Positions 15,252 to 24,604 of a DNA stretch of 63,571 nucleotides are shown here, one piece after another. A program made the translations under genes and the position numbers. This stretch comes from Acidobacteriota bacterium. GTDB taxonomy: Bacteria > Acidobacteriota > Vicinamibacteria > Vicinamibacterales > UBA2999. Position 1 is the first letter of the stretch. Every line of letters starts with the position of its first letter. The stretch covers positions 1 to 63,571 of the forward strand of contig VFZN01000017.1 of assembly GCA_016871195.1 (NCBI GenBank). Direction: 5' to 3'. The notes under the pieces are model-generated. The model saw only the letters and a program-made list of their open reading frames with translations, was not told the DNA's origin and did no database searches.

Positions 15252-15490
15252 CCGTTCGGCTCTTCGCCCGGCTGCGCGAACTGGCGGGCCGTGGCGACCT
15301 CGACTGCGAGTGCCCGGGAGACGCCGCAACCGTGGCCGATGTCTGGCAACAGCTCGTCGCCAGGTACCCGGCCCTCGCGCCCTACGAACGCGCCGTGTCA
15401 TGCGCGGTCAACGCCGAGTATGCGCGGCGCACATCGCCGGTCGCCGACGGCGACGAGGTCGCCTTCCTGCCACCCGTCTCCGGCGGTTAG
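15242..15490 (+). CDS. moaD: Molybdopterin synthase sulfur carrier subunit
   Basis: 82 residues, ubiquitin-like fold ending in the obligatory Gly-Gly (PPVSGG), which is thiocarboxylated and donates sulfur to MoaE. N-terminal VTVRLFARLRELAG and the DGDEVAFLPPV segment are diagnostic. It overlaps moaE by 10 bp, so the two subunits are translated together. Cytosolic. Confidence 0.93.
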   Translation: MRVTVRLFARLRELAGRGDLDCECPGDAATVADVWQQLVARYPALAPYERAVSCAVNAEYARRTSPVADGDEVAFLPPVSGG

Positions 15491-15559
15491 TGCAGCCGTC
15501 ATCGTGTTCATGCGCTCGAGGCGAGCGCTCGTGTTCCGGATTCTTCAGAGGCCCCGATC

Positions 15560-16642
15560 GTGTTTGACAAGCTTGCCGCCGTGGAAATGCGTTACGAGGA
15601 GCTCACCTCCTCACTCGGCACCGCCGAGGTACAGTCTGACCCGACCGAGTACCGCACGCAGGCCAAGATGCTCGCCGACATCGAGGCGCTCGTGCTCAAG
15701 TATCGCGAGCACCGCACGGTGACCGAGGAGATCGCACAGGCCGAAGACCTGATGAAGAGCGGCGACCCCGAGATGCGCGATCTCGCCCAGGAGGAGCTGG
15801 CCGATCTCACGGCCCGTCAGTCACGCATCGTTGATGAGCTCAAGATTCTGCTGATTCCGAAAGATCCGAATGACGACAAGAACGTGCTGGTCGAAATCAG
15901 GGCTGGCACCGGGGGCGAGGAAGCCGCGCTGTTTGCCGGCGAACTGTATCGGATGTACACCCGCTACGCCGAACGACAGGGTTGGAAGCTCGAAGTGCTG
16001 GGCATGAGCGAAGCCGGCCAGGGAGGCCTCAAGGAAGTCATCGTCAGCATCACCGGGCAGGGCGCCTACAGCCGCCTCAAGTACGAGAGCGGCGTGCACC
16101 GCGTGCAGCGCGTGCCGGCGACCGAAGCGTCGGGCCGTATCCACACGTCGACCGCCACCGTGGCCGTGCTGCCCGAAGCCGACGACATCGACATCCAGAT
16201 CAACGACAAGGACCTGCGCATCGACACGTTCTGCTCGAGCGGCCCGGGTGGACAGAGTGTCAACACCACGTATTCGGCCGTGCGTGTCACACATCTGCCC
16301 ACCGGCATCGTCGTGTCGCAGCAGGACGAAAAATCGCAGATCAAGAACCGCGCCAAGGCACTCAAGGTGCTGCGATCGCGCCTCTACGATCTCGAGATGC
16401 AGAAGCAGCAGGATGCCATCGCGAAGGAACGCCGCGGCCAGGTCGGCTCGGGGGATCGGTCAGAGAAGATTCGCACCTACAACTTCCCGCAGAGCCGCAT
16501 CACCGACCATCGCATCAACTTCACGACGCATCAGCTGACGGCCGTCCTCGACGGCAGCCTCGCGGAGCTCATCGACGCCCTGACGACCTACTACACCGCC
16601 GAAAAACTCAAGGAAGTGACCGCCGTCGAGACGGGACTCTAG
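15560..16642 (+). CDS. prfA: Peptide chain release factor 1
   Basis: 360 residues, start GTG. The codon-recognition region has the RF1-type PAT motif ([14 protein letters not shown]) and the catalytic GGQ is in [14 protein letters not shown]. The N-terminal helical domain and C-terminal [12 protein letters not shown] region are complete. RF1 terminates at UAA and UAG, so UGA is left to RF2 and, in this organism, partly to selenocysteine. prmC follows 9 bp downstream; its product methylates the GGQ glutamine. Confidence 0.95.
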   Translation: MFDKLAAVEMRYEELTSSLGTAEVQSDPTEYRTQAKMLADIEALVLKYREHRTVTEEIAQAEDLMKSGDPEMRDLAQEELADLTARQSRIVDELKILLIPKDPNDDKNVLVEIRAGTGGEEAALFAGELYRMYTRYAERQGWKLEVLGMSEAGQGGLKEVIVSITGQGAYSRLKYESGVHRVQRVPATEASGRIHTSTATVAVLPEADDIDIQINDKDLRIDTFCSSGPGGQSVNTTYSAVRVTHLPTGIVVSQQDEKSQIKNRAKALKVLRSRLYDLEMQKQQDAIAKERRGQVGSGDRSEKIRTYNFPQSRITDHRINFTTHQLTAVLDGSLAELIDALTTYYTAEKLKEVTAVETGL

Positions 16643-16651
16643 CCACCGGGC

Positions 16652-17500
16652 ATGCAGATTCACGAGGGACTCCGCCAGGCGCGCCAGGCCCTGCACACCG
16701 CCGGCCTCTCGGACGAGGCCGCACGCGATGCCGAGTGGCTGGCCTGTCACGCCCTCAGCCTCGACCGCGCGTCACTGCTCGCACGACTGCGCGACGACTG
16801 GCCCTCGCCCGAATCACACCACGCGTTCATGACACTGATCGCCCGTCGCTGTGCACGCGAGCCGATGGCGTACATCGTCGGCGAGCATGACTTCTGCGGT
16901 CGAATCTTCGAGGTCGGCCCGGGCGTGCTGATTCCCCGCCCCGAAACCGAACTGCTGATCGACGAAGCCCTGCGGCGACTGCCCCGGCACAAGGACACAC
17001 GCGTCATCGACATCGGCACCGGCAGCGGCTGCCTCGCCATCACCATCGCCTGCGAGCGCCCGCGCGCGCAGGTCTCTGCCACCGACATTTCCGCAGACGC
17101 CCTCCGCATCGCCAGGCGGAATGCGAACCGTCATCACGCGGAGGTGGCATGGCACGACGGTGCGCTGTTCGCCGGAGCCACAGGCCACTGGGATCTCATC
17201 GTGTCAAACCCGCCATACATCGCCGAACGCGACCGCGCCACGCTGATGCCCGATGTCGTGCACTATGAACCGCCGCAGGCGCTCTTTGCCGGAGCCGAAG
17301 GCCTCGATGTCATCGCCGGGCTCATTGCCGGTGCGCCAACTGCGCTGGCTGTGGGCGGGACGCTGCTGATGGAAATGGGAACCGGCCAGGACCGCGCCGT
17401 CGCCGCACTCGTGCACGCGCAGCCCTCGCTGCGCCTCGAGGACGTCCGGCCCGATCAGCAGGGCATCCCGCGCATGGTGATCGCCGTGCGCACCGCCTGA
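16652..17500 (+). CDS. prmC: Release factor glutamine methyltransferase
   Basis: 282 residues. N-terminal helical RF-binding domain, then MAYIVGEHDFCGRIFEVGPG and IPRPETELLI, SAM motif VIDIGTGSGCLAITIA and the NPPY active-site motif (IVSNPPYIAERD) that positions the glutamine. It methylates the GGQ motif of RF1 and RF2. The gene directly follows prfA, the classical arrangement. Normal length for the family. Confidence 0.94.
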   Translation: MQIHEGLRQARQALHTAGLSDEAARDAEWLACHALSLDRASLLARLRDDWPSPESHHAFMTLIARRCAREPMAYIVGEHDFCGRIFEVGPGVLIPRPETELLIDEALRRLPRHKDTRVIDIGTGSGCLAITIACERPRAQVSATDISADALRIARRNANRHHAEVAWHDGALFAGATGHWDLIVSNPPYIAERDRATLMPDVVHYEPPQALFAGAEGLDVIAGLIAGAPTALAVGGTLLMEMGTGQDRAVAALVHAQPSLRLEDVRPDQQGIPRMVIAVRTA

Positions 17501-17542
17501 CCGCTTGTCGCCAGCCCCCGCCATGGGGCAGCATGACGGGTC

Positions 17543-17884
17543 ATGAGCTGCCTCTTCTGCCGCATCGCCGAGGGAAGCATTCCCGCATCGAAAGTGTACG
17601 AAGACGACGAAATGGTCGCCTTCCACGACATTCACCCGCAGGCACCGCTGCACGTGCTGGTCGTGCCTCGGGCGCATGTGGCCACGCTCAACGACCTGTC
17701 GCCTGAGCACGATGCCATGGTCGGCCGACTGCAGCGCCGGGCCGCAGCAATCGCGGCGGCTTCCGGCTACGGCGAGTCGGGGTTCCGCACCGTCATGAAC
17801 TGCAACGCCGACGCCGGGCAGACGGTGTTCCACATCCATCTGCACCTGCTCGCCGGCCGCTCGCTGGCCTGGCCTCCGGGCTAG
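17543..17884 (+). CDS. HIT-family nucleotide hydrolase/transferase
   Basis: 113 residues, Hint/HinT-like. The catalytic histidine triad is FHIHLHL (H97, H99, H101), with H44 in VVPRAHVATL and an N-terminal zinc pair C3/C6 in SCLFCRI. The family hydrolyses AMP-lysine or nucleoside phosphoramidates. Residue C3/C6 and length match the HinT branch. The terminal TAG shares the palindrome CTAG with the stop of the converging acetyltransferase gene, so the two coding regions overlap by four bases. Confidence 0.92.
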   Translation: MSCLFCRIAEGSIPASKVYEDDEMVAFHDIHPQAPLHVLVVPRAHVATLNDLSPEHDAMVGRLQRRAAAIAAASGYGESGFRTVMNCNADAGQTVFHIHLHLLAGRSLAWPPG

Positions 17885-18738
17885 GGGGTCGGAGTCGTGC
17901 CTGCGCGTGACGGATCCGCCAGGAGATAACGACCCACGCCGTCCTCACGTCTGACCGCAAAGTCGACCACCCGATAGCCACGGGAAAAATAGGCCTCGAA
18001 GACCTCGCGGGTCTGCAGTCGCCAGGTCATCGCCATCTCGGGGGCATCGCGTTGCAGTTCGGTCCAGCCCACGGGAATCTCAAGCCACAGGCGCGGAGCA
18101 TCGAGGGCAAGATCGATCGACTCACACGCCCGCCAGGCTCCCGCGTGCACCGTGCGGTTGATGGTCGGGACAGCTGCGACCTCGGCGCTGGCCACACGCA
18201 TCGCCTCGGGCGTCTGCAGCCGACGCTCGACGTGCGCATCGGTGATGTGCCACTGGGCCACCAGCCGGTCGGTTGGCGTGCCGCGATGCAGGTCGCTGGT
18301 CGATTCGCCGTAGACGTTCCGATGATATTCCTCGGCCACGCAGCCCAGCTTCGCCACGTTCAGGTGCGCATTCATCGTCTGCAGGGGATCGAATGTCCAT
18401 TCAATCAGGTGATAGCCCAGCGCAATGGCGCGCTCACGCTGCGTGAGCTTGAGCCGCAACCCCAGCCCTCCCCGATACTCGGGCAGCACGCCGGTCATGT
18501 GTGACCACTGCAGCGGCGTGTGCCCCTTCATGCCCACCAGCGAATACGAGAATCCCACCATGCGGTCGTCCGCATCGAAGGCGCCGAGCAGAATCGCACC
18601 GCGCTTGACAGTGATGGTGAACACGACCGGCGGCACCATGTCGAGCGGGTCGGAAAATCCCCACACCGTGCGTTCAAGGTCGTAGACCCGCAGGTAATCG
18701 TCGTATGTCGACAGCTGGCGAATAGTGATGGCTGACAT
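17881..18738 (-). CDS. GNAT-fold acetyltransferase-like protein (COG3375 type)
   Basis: 285 residues. An N-terminal GNAT domain (about 1-150) is recognised from VWGFSDPLDMVPP, LVGMKGHTPLQWSHMTGV and VLPEYRGGLGLRLKLTQRERA (acyl-CoA pyrophosphate loop), then WTFDPLQTMNAHLNVAKLG. The second half (LWLEIPVGW, TREVFEAYFSRGYRVVDF) matches the C-terminal part of COG3375 proteins. In Acidobacteria such genes are often close to menC-like genes, and a MenC/NSAR-type gene is present at 56348-57469, but far away. Substrate unknown. Confidence 0.78.
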   Translation of the reverse strand: MSAITIRQLSTYDDYLRVYDLERTVWGFSDPLDMVPPVVFTITVKRGAILLGAFDADDRMVGFSYSLVGMKGHTPLQWSHMTGVLPEYRGGLGLRLKLTQRERAIALGYHLIEWTFDPLQTMNAHLNVAKLGCVAEEYHRNVYGESTSDLHRGTPTDRLVAQWHITDAHVERRLQTPEAMRVASAEVAAVPTINRTVHAGAWRACESIDLALDAPRLWLEIPVGWTELQRDAPEMAMTWRLQTREVFEAYFSRGYRVVDFAVRREDGVGRYLLADPSRAGTTPTP

Positions 18739-18757
18739 GGAATCGGCGAAGAGAATA

Positions 18758-19456
18758 TCAGACGTGCTGCAGCACTTCGTGCAGCGACCGAATCACCGGC
18801 ACCCCGGGCGGTACCCCCGGGGGATGGTCGCCTGACCGGCGCAACAGCAGCGCCCGCATGCCCACCGCCAATGCGCCGCCCACATCGGCCTTGAGGCTGT
18901 CGCCCACCATCAGCGATGCATCGGCCGTAGCACCGGCCCGATCCAGGGCCTCCGTGAAGATGCTGGGATGCGGCTTCAGATACCCGTGCTCGTGTGAGGA
19001 AATGGTCGTGCTCACCACATCGGTCAGGGCAAAGTGGTCGAGGAAGGCATCGAGGCTGCGATGACTGTTGGAAATGAGGCCCAGATGGAAGCCTCGCTGC
19101 AGCAGGGCCTGCAGCACCTCGACCGAATCGTCATAAAGCTCGAAGTGGTGGATGACCGCCCATTCGAGATAGATGCTGCGTGCCGCGTCGACCACCCTAG
19201 CGCCCCGCCCTCCCATGTGCTCGATGATCGAGGCGGTGTAGTGGATGAACAGGTCATCCTGATAGAGCGGCTCCTCAACCTCGTCGAGAATGAATGACGA
19301 GGCCTTCACGGCCGCATCAAACCGCAGAGGGTCGACCTCGACGCCAAAGTGCCGGCACGCCTCCGCATAGCCGGGCCCCTGAAAGGTCGGCCCGGGATAG
19401 ATGAGTGTGAAATCGACATCGAAGAACACCGTGGTGACCGGCCGTGTGTCTGACAT
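18758..19456 (-). CDS. HAD-superfamily hydrolase (subfamily IA)
   Basis: 232 residues. HAD motifs in order: DVDFT with nucleophile D13 and acid D15, motif II ISNSHRS, motif III lysine in YLKPHPSIF, motif IV VGDSLKADVGGA. The helical cap between motif I and II (about 25-110) places it in subfamily I. Members dephosphorylate sugar phosphates, phosphoglycolate or nucleotides; the substrate cannot be read from sequence. Divergent from ileS; a shared TACAAT/TATTGT core lies between them. Confidence 0.85.
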   Translation of the reverse strand: MSDTRPVTTVFFDVDFTLIYPGPTFQGPGYAEACRHFGVEVDPLRFDAAVKASSFILDEVEEPLYQDDLFIHYTASIIEHMGGRGARVVDAARSIYLEWAVIHHFELYDDSVEVLQALLQRGFHLGLISNSHRSLDAFLDHFALTDVVSTTISSHEHGYLKPHPSIFTEALDRAGATADASLMVGDSLKADVGGALAVGMRALLLRRSGDHPPGVPPGVPVIRSLHEVLQHV

Positions 19457-19499
19457 GTCTCGCCTGTGGCTCCTCCCTCGCGTCCCGAGCCCCTGACAC

Positions 19500-19506
19500 T
19501 ACAATA
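19500..19506. promoter_or_regulatory. TACAATA core between ileS and HAD gene
   Basis: TACAAT (19500-19505) lies 11 bp before the ileS ATG. Read on the minus strand the same bases give TATTGT, 44 bp upstream of the HAD gene. A single bidirectional -10 is possible. Confidence 0.4.
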
Positions 19507-19516
19507 GGGTCTCGCC

Positions 19517-22309
19517 ATGGCTGACTGGAAAGACACCTGCAACCTGCCCCGCACGGCCTTCTCGATGAAGGCCAACCTGCAGACGGCCGAACCCGAGGCC
19601 ATCGCCCGCTGGGAGGCCATGGACCTCTACGGTCAGATTCGCCAGGCCCGCGCCGGCGCCCCAATGTATCTGCTGCACGACGGGCCGCCGTACGCCAACG
19701 GCGAAATCCACATCGGTACGGCCCTCAACAAGATTCTGAAGGATCTGGTCGTCAAGTCGCACAACATGGCCGGCTTCGACGCGCCGTATCTGCCGGGGTG
19801 GGACTGCCACGGCCTGCCCATCGAGCTCAAGGTCGACCGTGAACTCGGGCCGAAGAAGAAGACGCTGTCGACGGCCGACTTCCGGCGCGAGTGCCGCGCC
19901 TATGCCGAGAAATACCTCGACATCCAGCGCCGTGATTTCAAGCGTCTCGGCATCCTCGGCCTCTGGGACGACCCCTACAAGACGATGGCGTTCCGCTATC
20001 AGGCGTCGATTGTCCGGGCCCTCGGGAAGTTTGTGGCGCAGGACATGGTCTACAAGGGCAAGAAGCCCGTGCACTGGTGCACGCACTGCCGCACGGCACT
20101 GGCCGAAGCCGAAGTCGAGTACGAGGCGCATGTGTCGCCCTCCATCTACGTCGAGTTTCCGCTGGCCGACTCCGCGCACGCCGACCTCGCCGCACGGGTA
20201 CCGGCCTTTGCCGGTCGCCAGGTTTCGGTGCTGATCTGGACGACCACGCCGTGGACCATTCCATCGAATCTCGCCGTGGCGTTCCACCCGAACTACGTCT
20301 ACGGGGCATACGACGTCAACGGGACAGCGGTCATCATCGCCCGCGACCTCGCAGAGGCCGTGGCCTCGCGCACCGGCCACTCCCTGGGCGAACCGGTAGT
20401 CACGTTCGAGGGCGCCGTGATGGACCGGCTGACGTTCCGGCATCCGCTCTACGAGCGCGATTCGCTGGCCATCCTGGCCGACTACGTGACGCTCGAGGCC
20501 GGCACCGGCATCGTGCACACCGCGCCCGGCCATGGCGCAGACGACTATCAGAGCGGCGTGCGCTATGGCCTCGACATCTACGCACCACTCGATGCCGGTG
20601 GCCACTTCAACGACACCGTGGAACTGTTCGCCGGCCTGCAGGTCTGGCAGGCAAACCCGAAGGTCGCCGAGGCGCTCACGGCACGCGGACGCCTCTGGAC
20701 GCAGGAGGAATATCACCATCAGTATCCCCACTGCTGGCGGTGCCACCATCCCGTGATCTTCCTGGCCACCGCGCAGTGGTTCATCGCCATGGAATCACAC
20801 CAGCTCCGCGCGCGGGCCCTCGAGGAAATCCGTGGCCGCGTGCGGTGGATTCCGTCCTGGGGTCAGGCCCGCATCGAGGGCATGATTGCCAATCGCCCCG
20901 ACTGGTGCATCTCACGCCAGCGCGCCTGGGGCGTGCCGATTCCTGCCGTCGACTGCACGGCCTGCGGCCATGCCCTGCTCACCGCAGCGCTGGTGGAACA
21001 GGCGGCCACCGTGTTCGACACCTACGGGGCCGATGCCTGGTACGAGCGCCCGGTCGGCGAATTCATTCCCCAGGGACTCGCCTGCCCCTCGTGCGGCGGC
21101 ACCCACTTCGAGCGCGAGCACAATATTCTCGACGTGTGGTTCGACTCGGGTTCAAGCCACGAGGCCGTGTTGCCCTTCCGCGAGCACCATCACTGGCCCG
21201 CCGACATCTATCTCGAGGGCAGTGACCAGCACCGCGGGTGGTTCCACAGCTCACTGCTGGTCGGCATCGGCACGCGCGGGCGTGCGCCATTCAACCAGGT
21301 GCTGACGCACGGCTTCGTCGTCGATGAAGACGGCCGCAAGATGTCCAAGTCGGTGGGCAACACCGTGGCGCCTCAGGATGTCATCCGTCAGAGCGGCGCC
21401 GAAATTCTACGGCTCTGGGTGTCGATGGTCGATTACCGCGAAGACATCCGACTGGGCAAGGAGATCCTCGCGCGCACGGTCGAGGCCTACCGGAAGTTCC
21501 GCAACGTGCTGCGCGTGCTCGTCGCCAACCTGTTCGACTTCAATCCGGCGACCGATCTCGTCCCCGTCGACGACATGCTCGACATCGACCGATGGGCGCT
21601 GGCCACCTACGCCGCCGCGGCCGAACGCATCGTGCAGGCCTACGACGATTATGACTATCCGGCGATGTATCAGGCCGCCAACACCCTCATCACCACCGAC
21701 ATCAGCGCCTTCTATGTCGACGTGACAAAGGACCGGATGTACACGGTGGGTGCCGCCTCGACGGCACGCCGTTCTGGCCAGACTGCGATGTACCTCATCG
21801 TCGAAGGGCTGTCGCGCCTGCTCGCCCCGATCCTGTCGGTGACGATGGACGAGCTGTGGCGGGCACTGCCGGGGGGACGCCTGCCGTCCGTGCACCTGGC
21901 GCTCTTCCCCATGGGCGACGAACTCGCCCCGTGGCGTGATGCAGACCGTCTGGCGCGCTGGGCACGACTGCGTGCCGTTCGTGATGAGGTCAACCTGGCG
22001 CTCGAACAGCGACGCCAGGAGCAGCTCATCAAAGCCAACCTGTCTGCGCAGGTGGTCGTGCGCACCGGCGGCGACGACCTCGCGCTGCTCGACGCGCACC
22101 GTGACTTTCTGCCGACCCTGTTCGGGGTCTCGGCCGTGACCCTGCACGCAGTGGCTGACGGGCAGACCCGGGAAATCGACGTGCAGAAGGCCGAGGGCCA
22201 CAAGTGCGAGCGCTGCTGGCGCTATGTGCCCGAAGTCAGCACCGTCGAGGCCACGGCCGGCCTGTGCCCGCGTTGCGTCGATGCCCTGCCGGTGGCGGGT
22301 GCCGCGTGA
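19517..22309 (+). CDS. ileS: Isoleucyl-tRNA synthetase
   Basis: 930 residues, type I (bacterial) enzyme. Class I signatures: HIGH variant in EIHIGTALNK (about 65-68) and KMSKS in GRKMSKSVGN (about 607-611). The editing domain contains WTTTPWTIPSN and the GTGIVHTAPGHGADDY motif. The C-terminal zinc site is formed by CERCW and CPRC. Charges tRNA-Ile and hydrolyses Val-tRNA-Ile. lspA overlaps its stop codon; ileS-lspA is a common bacterial pair. First gene of an eight-gene overlapping chain. Confidence 0.96.
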   Translation: MADWKDTCNLPRTAFSMKANLQTAEPEAIARWEAMDLYGQIRQARAGAPMYLLHDGPPYANGEIHIGTALNKILKDLVVKSHNMAGFDAPYLPGWDCHGLPIELKVDRELGPKKKTLSTADFRRECRAYAEKYLDIQRRDFKRLGILGLWDDPYKTMAFRYQASIVRALGKFVAQDMVYKGKKPVHWCTHCRTALAEAEVEYEAHVSPSIYVEFPLADSAHADLAARVPAFAGRQVSVLIWTTTPWTIPSNLAVAFHPNYVYGAYDVNGTAVIIARDLAEAVASRTGHSLGEPVVTFEGAVMDRLTFRHPLYERDSLAILADYVTLEAGTGIVHTAPGHGADDYQSGVRYGLDIYAPLDAGGHFNDTVELFAGLQVWQANPKVAEALTARGRLWTQEEYHHQYPHCWRCHHPVIFLATAQWFIAMESHQLRARALEEIRGRVRWIPSWGQARIEGMIANRPDWCISRQRAWGVPIPAVDCTACGHALLTAALVEQAATVFDTYGADAWYERPVGEFIPQGLACPSCGGTHFEREHNILDVWFDSGSSHEAVLPFREHHHWPADIYLEGSDQHRGWFHSSLLVGIGTRGRAPFNQVLTHGFVVDEDGRKMSKSVGNTVAPQDVIRQSGAEILRLWVSMVDYREDIRLGKEILARTVEAYRKFRNVLRVLVANLFDFNPATDLVPVDDMLDIDRWALATYAAAAERIVQAYDDYDYPAMYQAANTLITTDISAFYVDVTKDRMYTVGAASTARRSGQTAMYLIVEGLSRLLAPILSVTMDELWRALPGGRLPSVHLALFPMGDELAPWRDADRLARWARLRAVRDEVNLALEQRRQEQLIKANLSAQVVVRTGGDDLALLDAHRDFLPTLFGVSAVTLHAVADGQTREIDVQKAEGHKCERCWRYVPEVSTVEATAGLCPRCVDALPVAGAA

Positions 22310-22809
22310 CGGGTCTCACCCGTCCCACCCGATTCGAGACGGGGCTGGTGGTCACGGTGATTGTGGCCGACCAGATCACCAAGTCGCTGGTGCGCGAACG
22401 GCTGGCCCTGTACGACAGCGTCACGGTTATTCCCGGGTGGCTCGACCTGACCCGGGTGCACAACACCGGCGTCGCCTTCGGGATGATGAACAGCACCGAC
22501 TTTCCATTCAAGGCGATCGTCGTGCCCGCCCTCGCCGTGCTGGCGATGCTCGGTGTGCTGTGGTTCGCACTCACCATCCCTGCGACTGACCGCTTCGCCC
22601 GGTGGGGCATGGCCGGGGTCGTCGGTGGCGCAATCGGCAACCTCATCGATCGAGCCACCGTTGGCTACGTGCTCGACTTCGTCGACGCCTACTGGGGCGA
22701 CTGGCATTTCTGGGCGTTCAATGTCGCCGATGCCGCGATCAGCATCGGCGTGGTCTGTCTACTTCTTGATGTGCTGGGGGTCGGGCGCCGTGCATCCCAT
22801 CCTGTTTGA
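22306..22809 (+). CDS. lspA: Lipoprotein signal peptidase (signal peptidase II)
   Basis: 167 residues, four membrane segments. Conserved LspA blocks: ADQITKSLVRE, LTRVHNTGVAFG, GGAIGNLIDRATVGYVLDFVD and FNVADAAISIG, which include the two catalytic aspartates. It removes signal peptides from diacylated prolipoproteins, completing the step prepared by Lgt, encoded next. Start GTG 22306 is in a GTGA overlap with the ileS stop. The gene overlaps lgt by 20 bp. Confidence 0.95.
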   Translation: MTGLTRPTRFETGLVVTVIVADQITKSLVRERLALYDSVTVIPGWLDLTRVHNTGVAFGMMNSTDFPFKAIVVPALAVLAMLGVLWFALTIPATDRFARWGMAGVVGGAIGNLIDRATVGYVLDFVDAYWGDWHFWAFNVADAAISIGVVCLLLDVLGVGRRASHPV

Positions 22810-23581
22810 TCTCGGACCGTTCACCATCTACTCGTACGGCGTGCTGCTGGCCGCCGCCTATCTGGTCGGGCTGTGGATGGCCGTCCGCCGCGCCCGGGCC
22901 GCCGGCCTCGACGGCGACCGCGTGCTCGACCTCGGCATCTGGGTCATCATCGCCGCGCTCGTCGGCGCCAAAGCCCTGCTGTTCATCGTCGACTTCCGGC
23001 ATTTCACGAGCAGCTGGGCCGATTTCACGCAACTGCTGCGGTCGGGCGGTGTGTTTTACGGGGGCCTGATTGCCGCGACCGTCACCTGCATCTATCAGCT
23101 GCGCAAGCACAAGCTGCCCGTATGGCCGGCCGGCGACCTGTTTGCCCCGGGCATCGCCCTTGGCTACATGGTGGGCCGCCTCGGGTGCCTCATGGCCGGC
23201 TGCTGCTACGGCAAGCCCACCCAGGTGGCCTGGGCCATCACGTTCACCGATCCGGCGGCTGCGATCAACGTCGGCACACCACTCAACGTGCCGCTGCATC
23301 CCACGCAGGTCTACGAATCACTGGCCGGCCTGATGATCTTCCTCGTGCTCATGGTCACCGAACGGCGCGGCCGTCAGTTTGCCGGCCGATCGTTCTGGCT
23401 GTTCGTCCTGCTGTATGCCGTGTCGCGCTTCATCATCGAGTTCTATCGTGGTGACGAACGGGGCTTTGTATTCGACATGGTCTCGACGTCACAGGCCATC
23501 TCGCTGGCCCTGGCGCCGCTCAGCCTGGCCATGCTGTGGTACCTGAGCCGGCCAAGACTCGCCGGATCATGGAAACGCTGA
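22790..23581 (+). CDS. lgt: Prolipoprotein diacylglyceryl transferase (variant active-site motif)
   Basis: 263 residues, about seven membrane segments. Lgt architecture: N-terminal FTIYSYGVLLAAAYLVG, SGGVFYGGLIAA, GYMVGRLGCLMAGCCYGKPT, PLHPTQVYESLAGL and SRFIIEFYRGDERG. The usual GRxGNFxNxE signature is replaced by GRLGCLMAGCCYG and the HGG motif by FYGG, a variant also familiar in deltaproteobacterial and acidobacterial Lgt homologues. It transfers diacylglycerol to the lipobox cysteine. Start GTG 22790 lies inside lspA. Confidence 0.92.
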   Translation: MHPILFDLGPFTIYSYGVLLAAAYLVGLWMAVRRARAAGLDGDRVLDLGIWVIIAALVGAKALLFIVDFRHFTSSWADFTQLLRSGGVFYGGLIAATVTCIYQLRKHKLPVWPAGDLFAPGIALGYMVGRLGCLMAGCCYGKPTQVAWAITFTDPAAAINVGTPLNVPLHPTQVYESLAGLMIFLVLMVTERRGRQFAGRSFWLFVLLYAVSRFIIEFYRGDERGFVFDMVSTSQAISLALAPLSLAMLWYLSRPRLAGSWKR

Positions 23582-24573
23582 CCCTCACCATCGCTGCCGA
23601 AGCCGAGGGCGAGCGACTCGATCGATATCTGGCTGGAGAAATTCCGCATTATTCGCGTTCGCAGATTCAGCGCCTCATCGACGAGGGCCACGTGGTGGTA
23701 CCACGGGTTAAGGTCACGAAAGCCAACTGTGCCCTGCGCATTGGCGACACCGTGCACATCACCCTGCCCGACGCACGAGCGGCGCGCCCCGAGCCCCAGG
23801 ACCTGCCGGTCGATATCCTCTTCAACGATCAGGACGTCGTGGTCGTCAACAAACCGGCGGGCATGGTGGTGCACCCGGCGGCCGGCAATCACGACGGCAC
23901 GCTGGTCAATGCCCTGCTGCACCACGTGAAGGACCTGAGCGCGATTGGCGGCGAAATCAGGCCCGGCATTGTCCACCGACTCGACAAGGGCACCAGCGGC
24001 GTCATGGTGGTTGCCAAGAACGACGCGGCGCACCAGGAACTGTCGCGACAGTTTCATGACCGTGAAGTGGAAAAAGAGTACGTGGCGCTTGTGTGGGGCC
24101 TGGTCCAGCAGCGTAAGCGCATCGACGCCTCGATCGGGCGCGATCCGAAGCACCGCCAGAAGATGTCGACCCGCGCGACACGCGCACGGGAAGCTGTCAC
24201 GCGCATCACATGGGCGCGCGACCTCAAGGGCCTCACGTTACTGCGGGTGAGCATCGCCACGGGACGCACGCACCAGATTCGGGTGCACCTCAGCGGCATC
24301 GGCCACCCGATTGTCGGAGACGCCCTCTACGGAGGCGTCCACCGGCGCGTTCCTGGGCAGTTTCGTGCCTTGCAGCGGCTGACCCGACCCTTTCTGCATG
24401 CCGAACGCCTGGCCTTCACCCATCCGCGCACCGGCGAGCGTCTAACCTTTACAGCCCCCCTGCCAGACGACCTGCTGGAGGTGCTGATGGCCGTCACCCC
24501 GTTCGAACTCCAGCCGACGCTCTTTGCACGGCCCGAGGACGGTGCCGGACTCGGCCACCCCGACGACGAGTAG
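23569..24573 (+). CDS. rluD: Pseudouridine synthase, RluD family
   Basis: 334 residues. An N-terminal S4 RNA-binding domain (about 12-65; ERLDRYLAGEIPHYSRSQIQ) precedes the catalytic domain with IVHRLDKGTSGVMVVAKN, nucleophile D139, and RTHQIRVHLSGIGHPIVGD. Family members modify 23S rRNA U1911/1915/1917. It overlaps lgt by 13 bp. The RluD assignment within the RluA/C/D group is by similarity of layout only. Confidence 0.9.
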   Translation: METLTLTIAAEAEGERLDRYLAGEIPHYSRSQIQRLIDEGHVVVPRVKVTKANCALRIGDTVHITLPDARAARPEPQDLPVDILFNDQDVVVVNKPAGMVVHPAAGNHDGTLVNALLHHVKDLSAIGGEIRPGIVHRLDKGTSGVMVVAKNDAAHQELSRQFHDREVEKEYVALVWGLVQQRKRIDASIGRDPKHRQKMSTRATRAREAVTRITWARDLKGLTLLRVSIATGRTHQIRVHLSGIGHPIVGDALYGGVHRRVPGQFRALQRLTRPFLHAERLAFTHPRTGERLTFTAPLPDDLLEVLMAVTPFELQPTLFARPEDGAGLGHPDDE

Positions 24574-24604
24574 CGCCGCCGGGGGGTTCACTCAGGGAGA
24601 CACC

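Noticed and set aside
19499-20749. 416-codon minus-strand frame
   Set aside because: Antisense to ileS, no recognisable domain, same compositional artefact.
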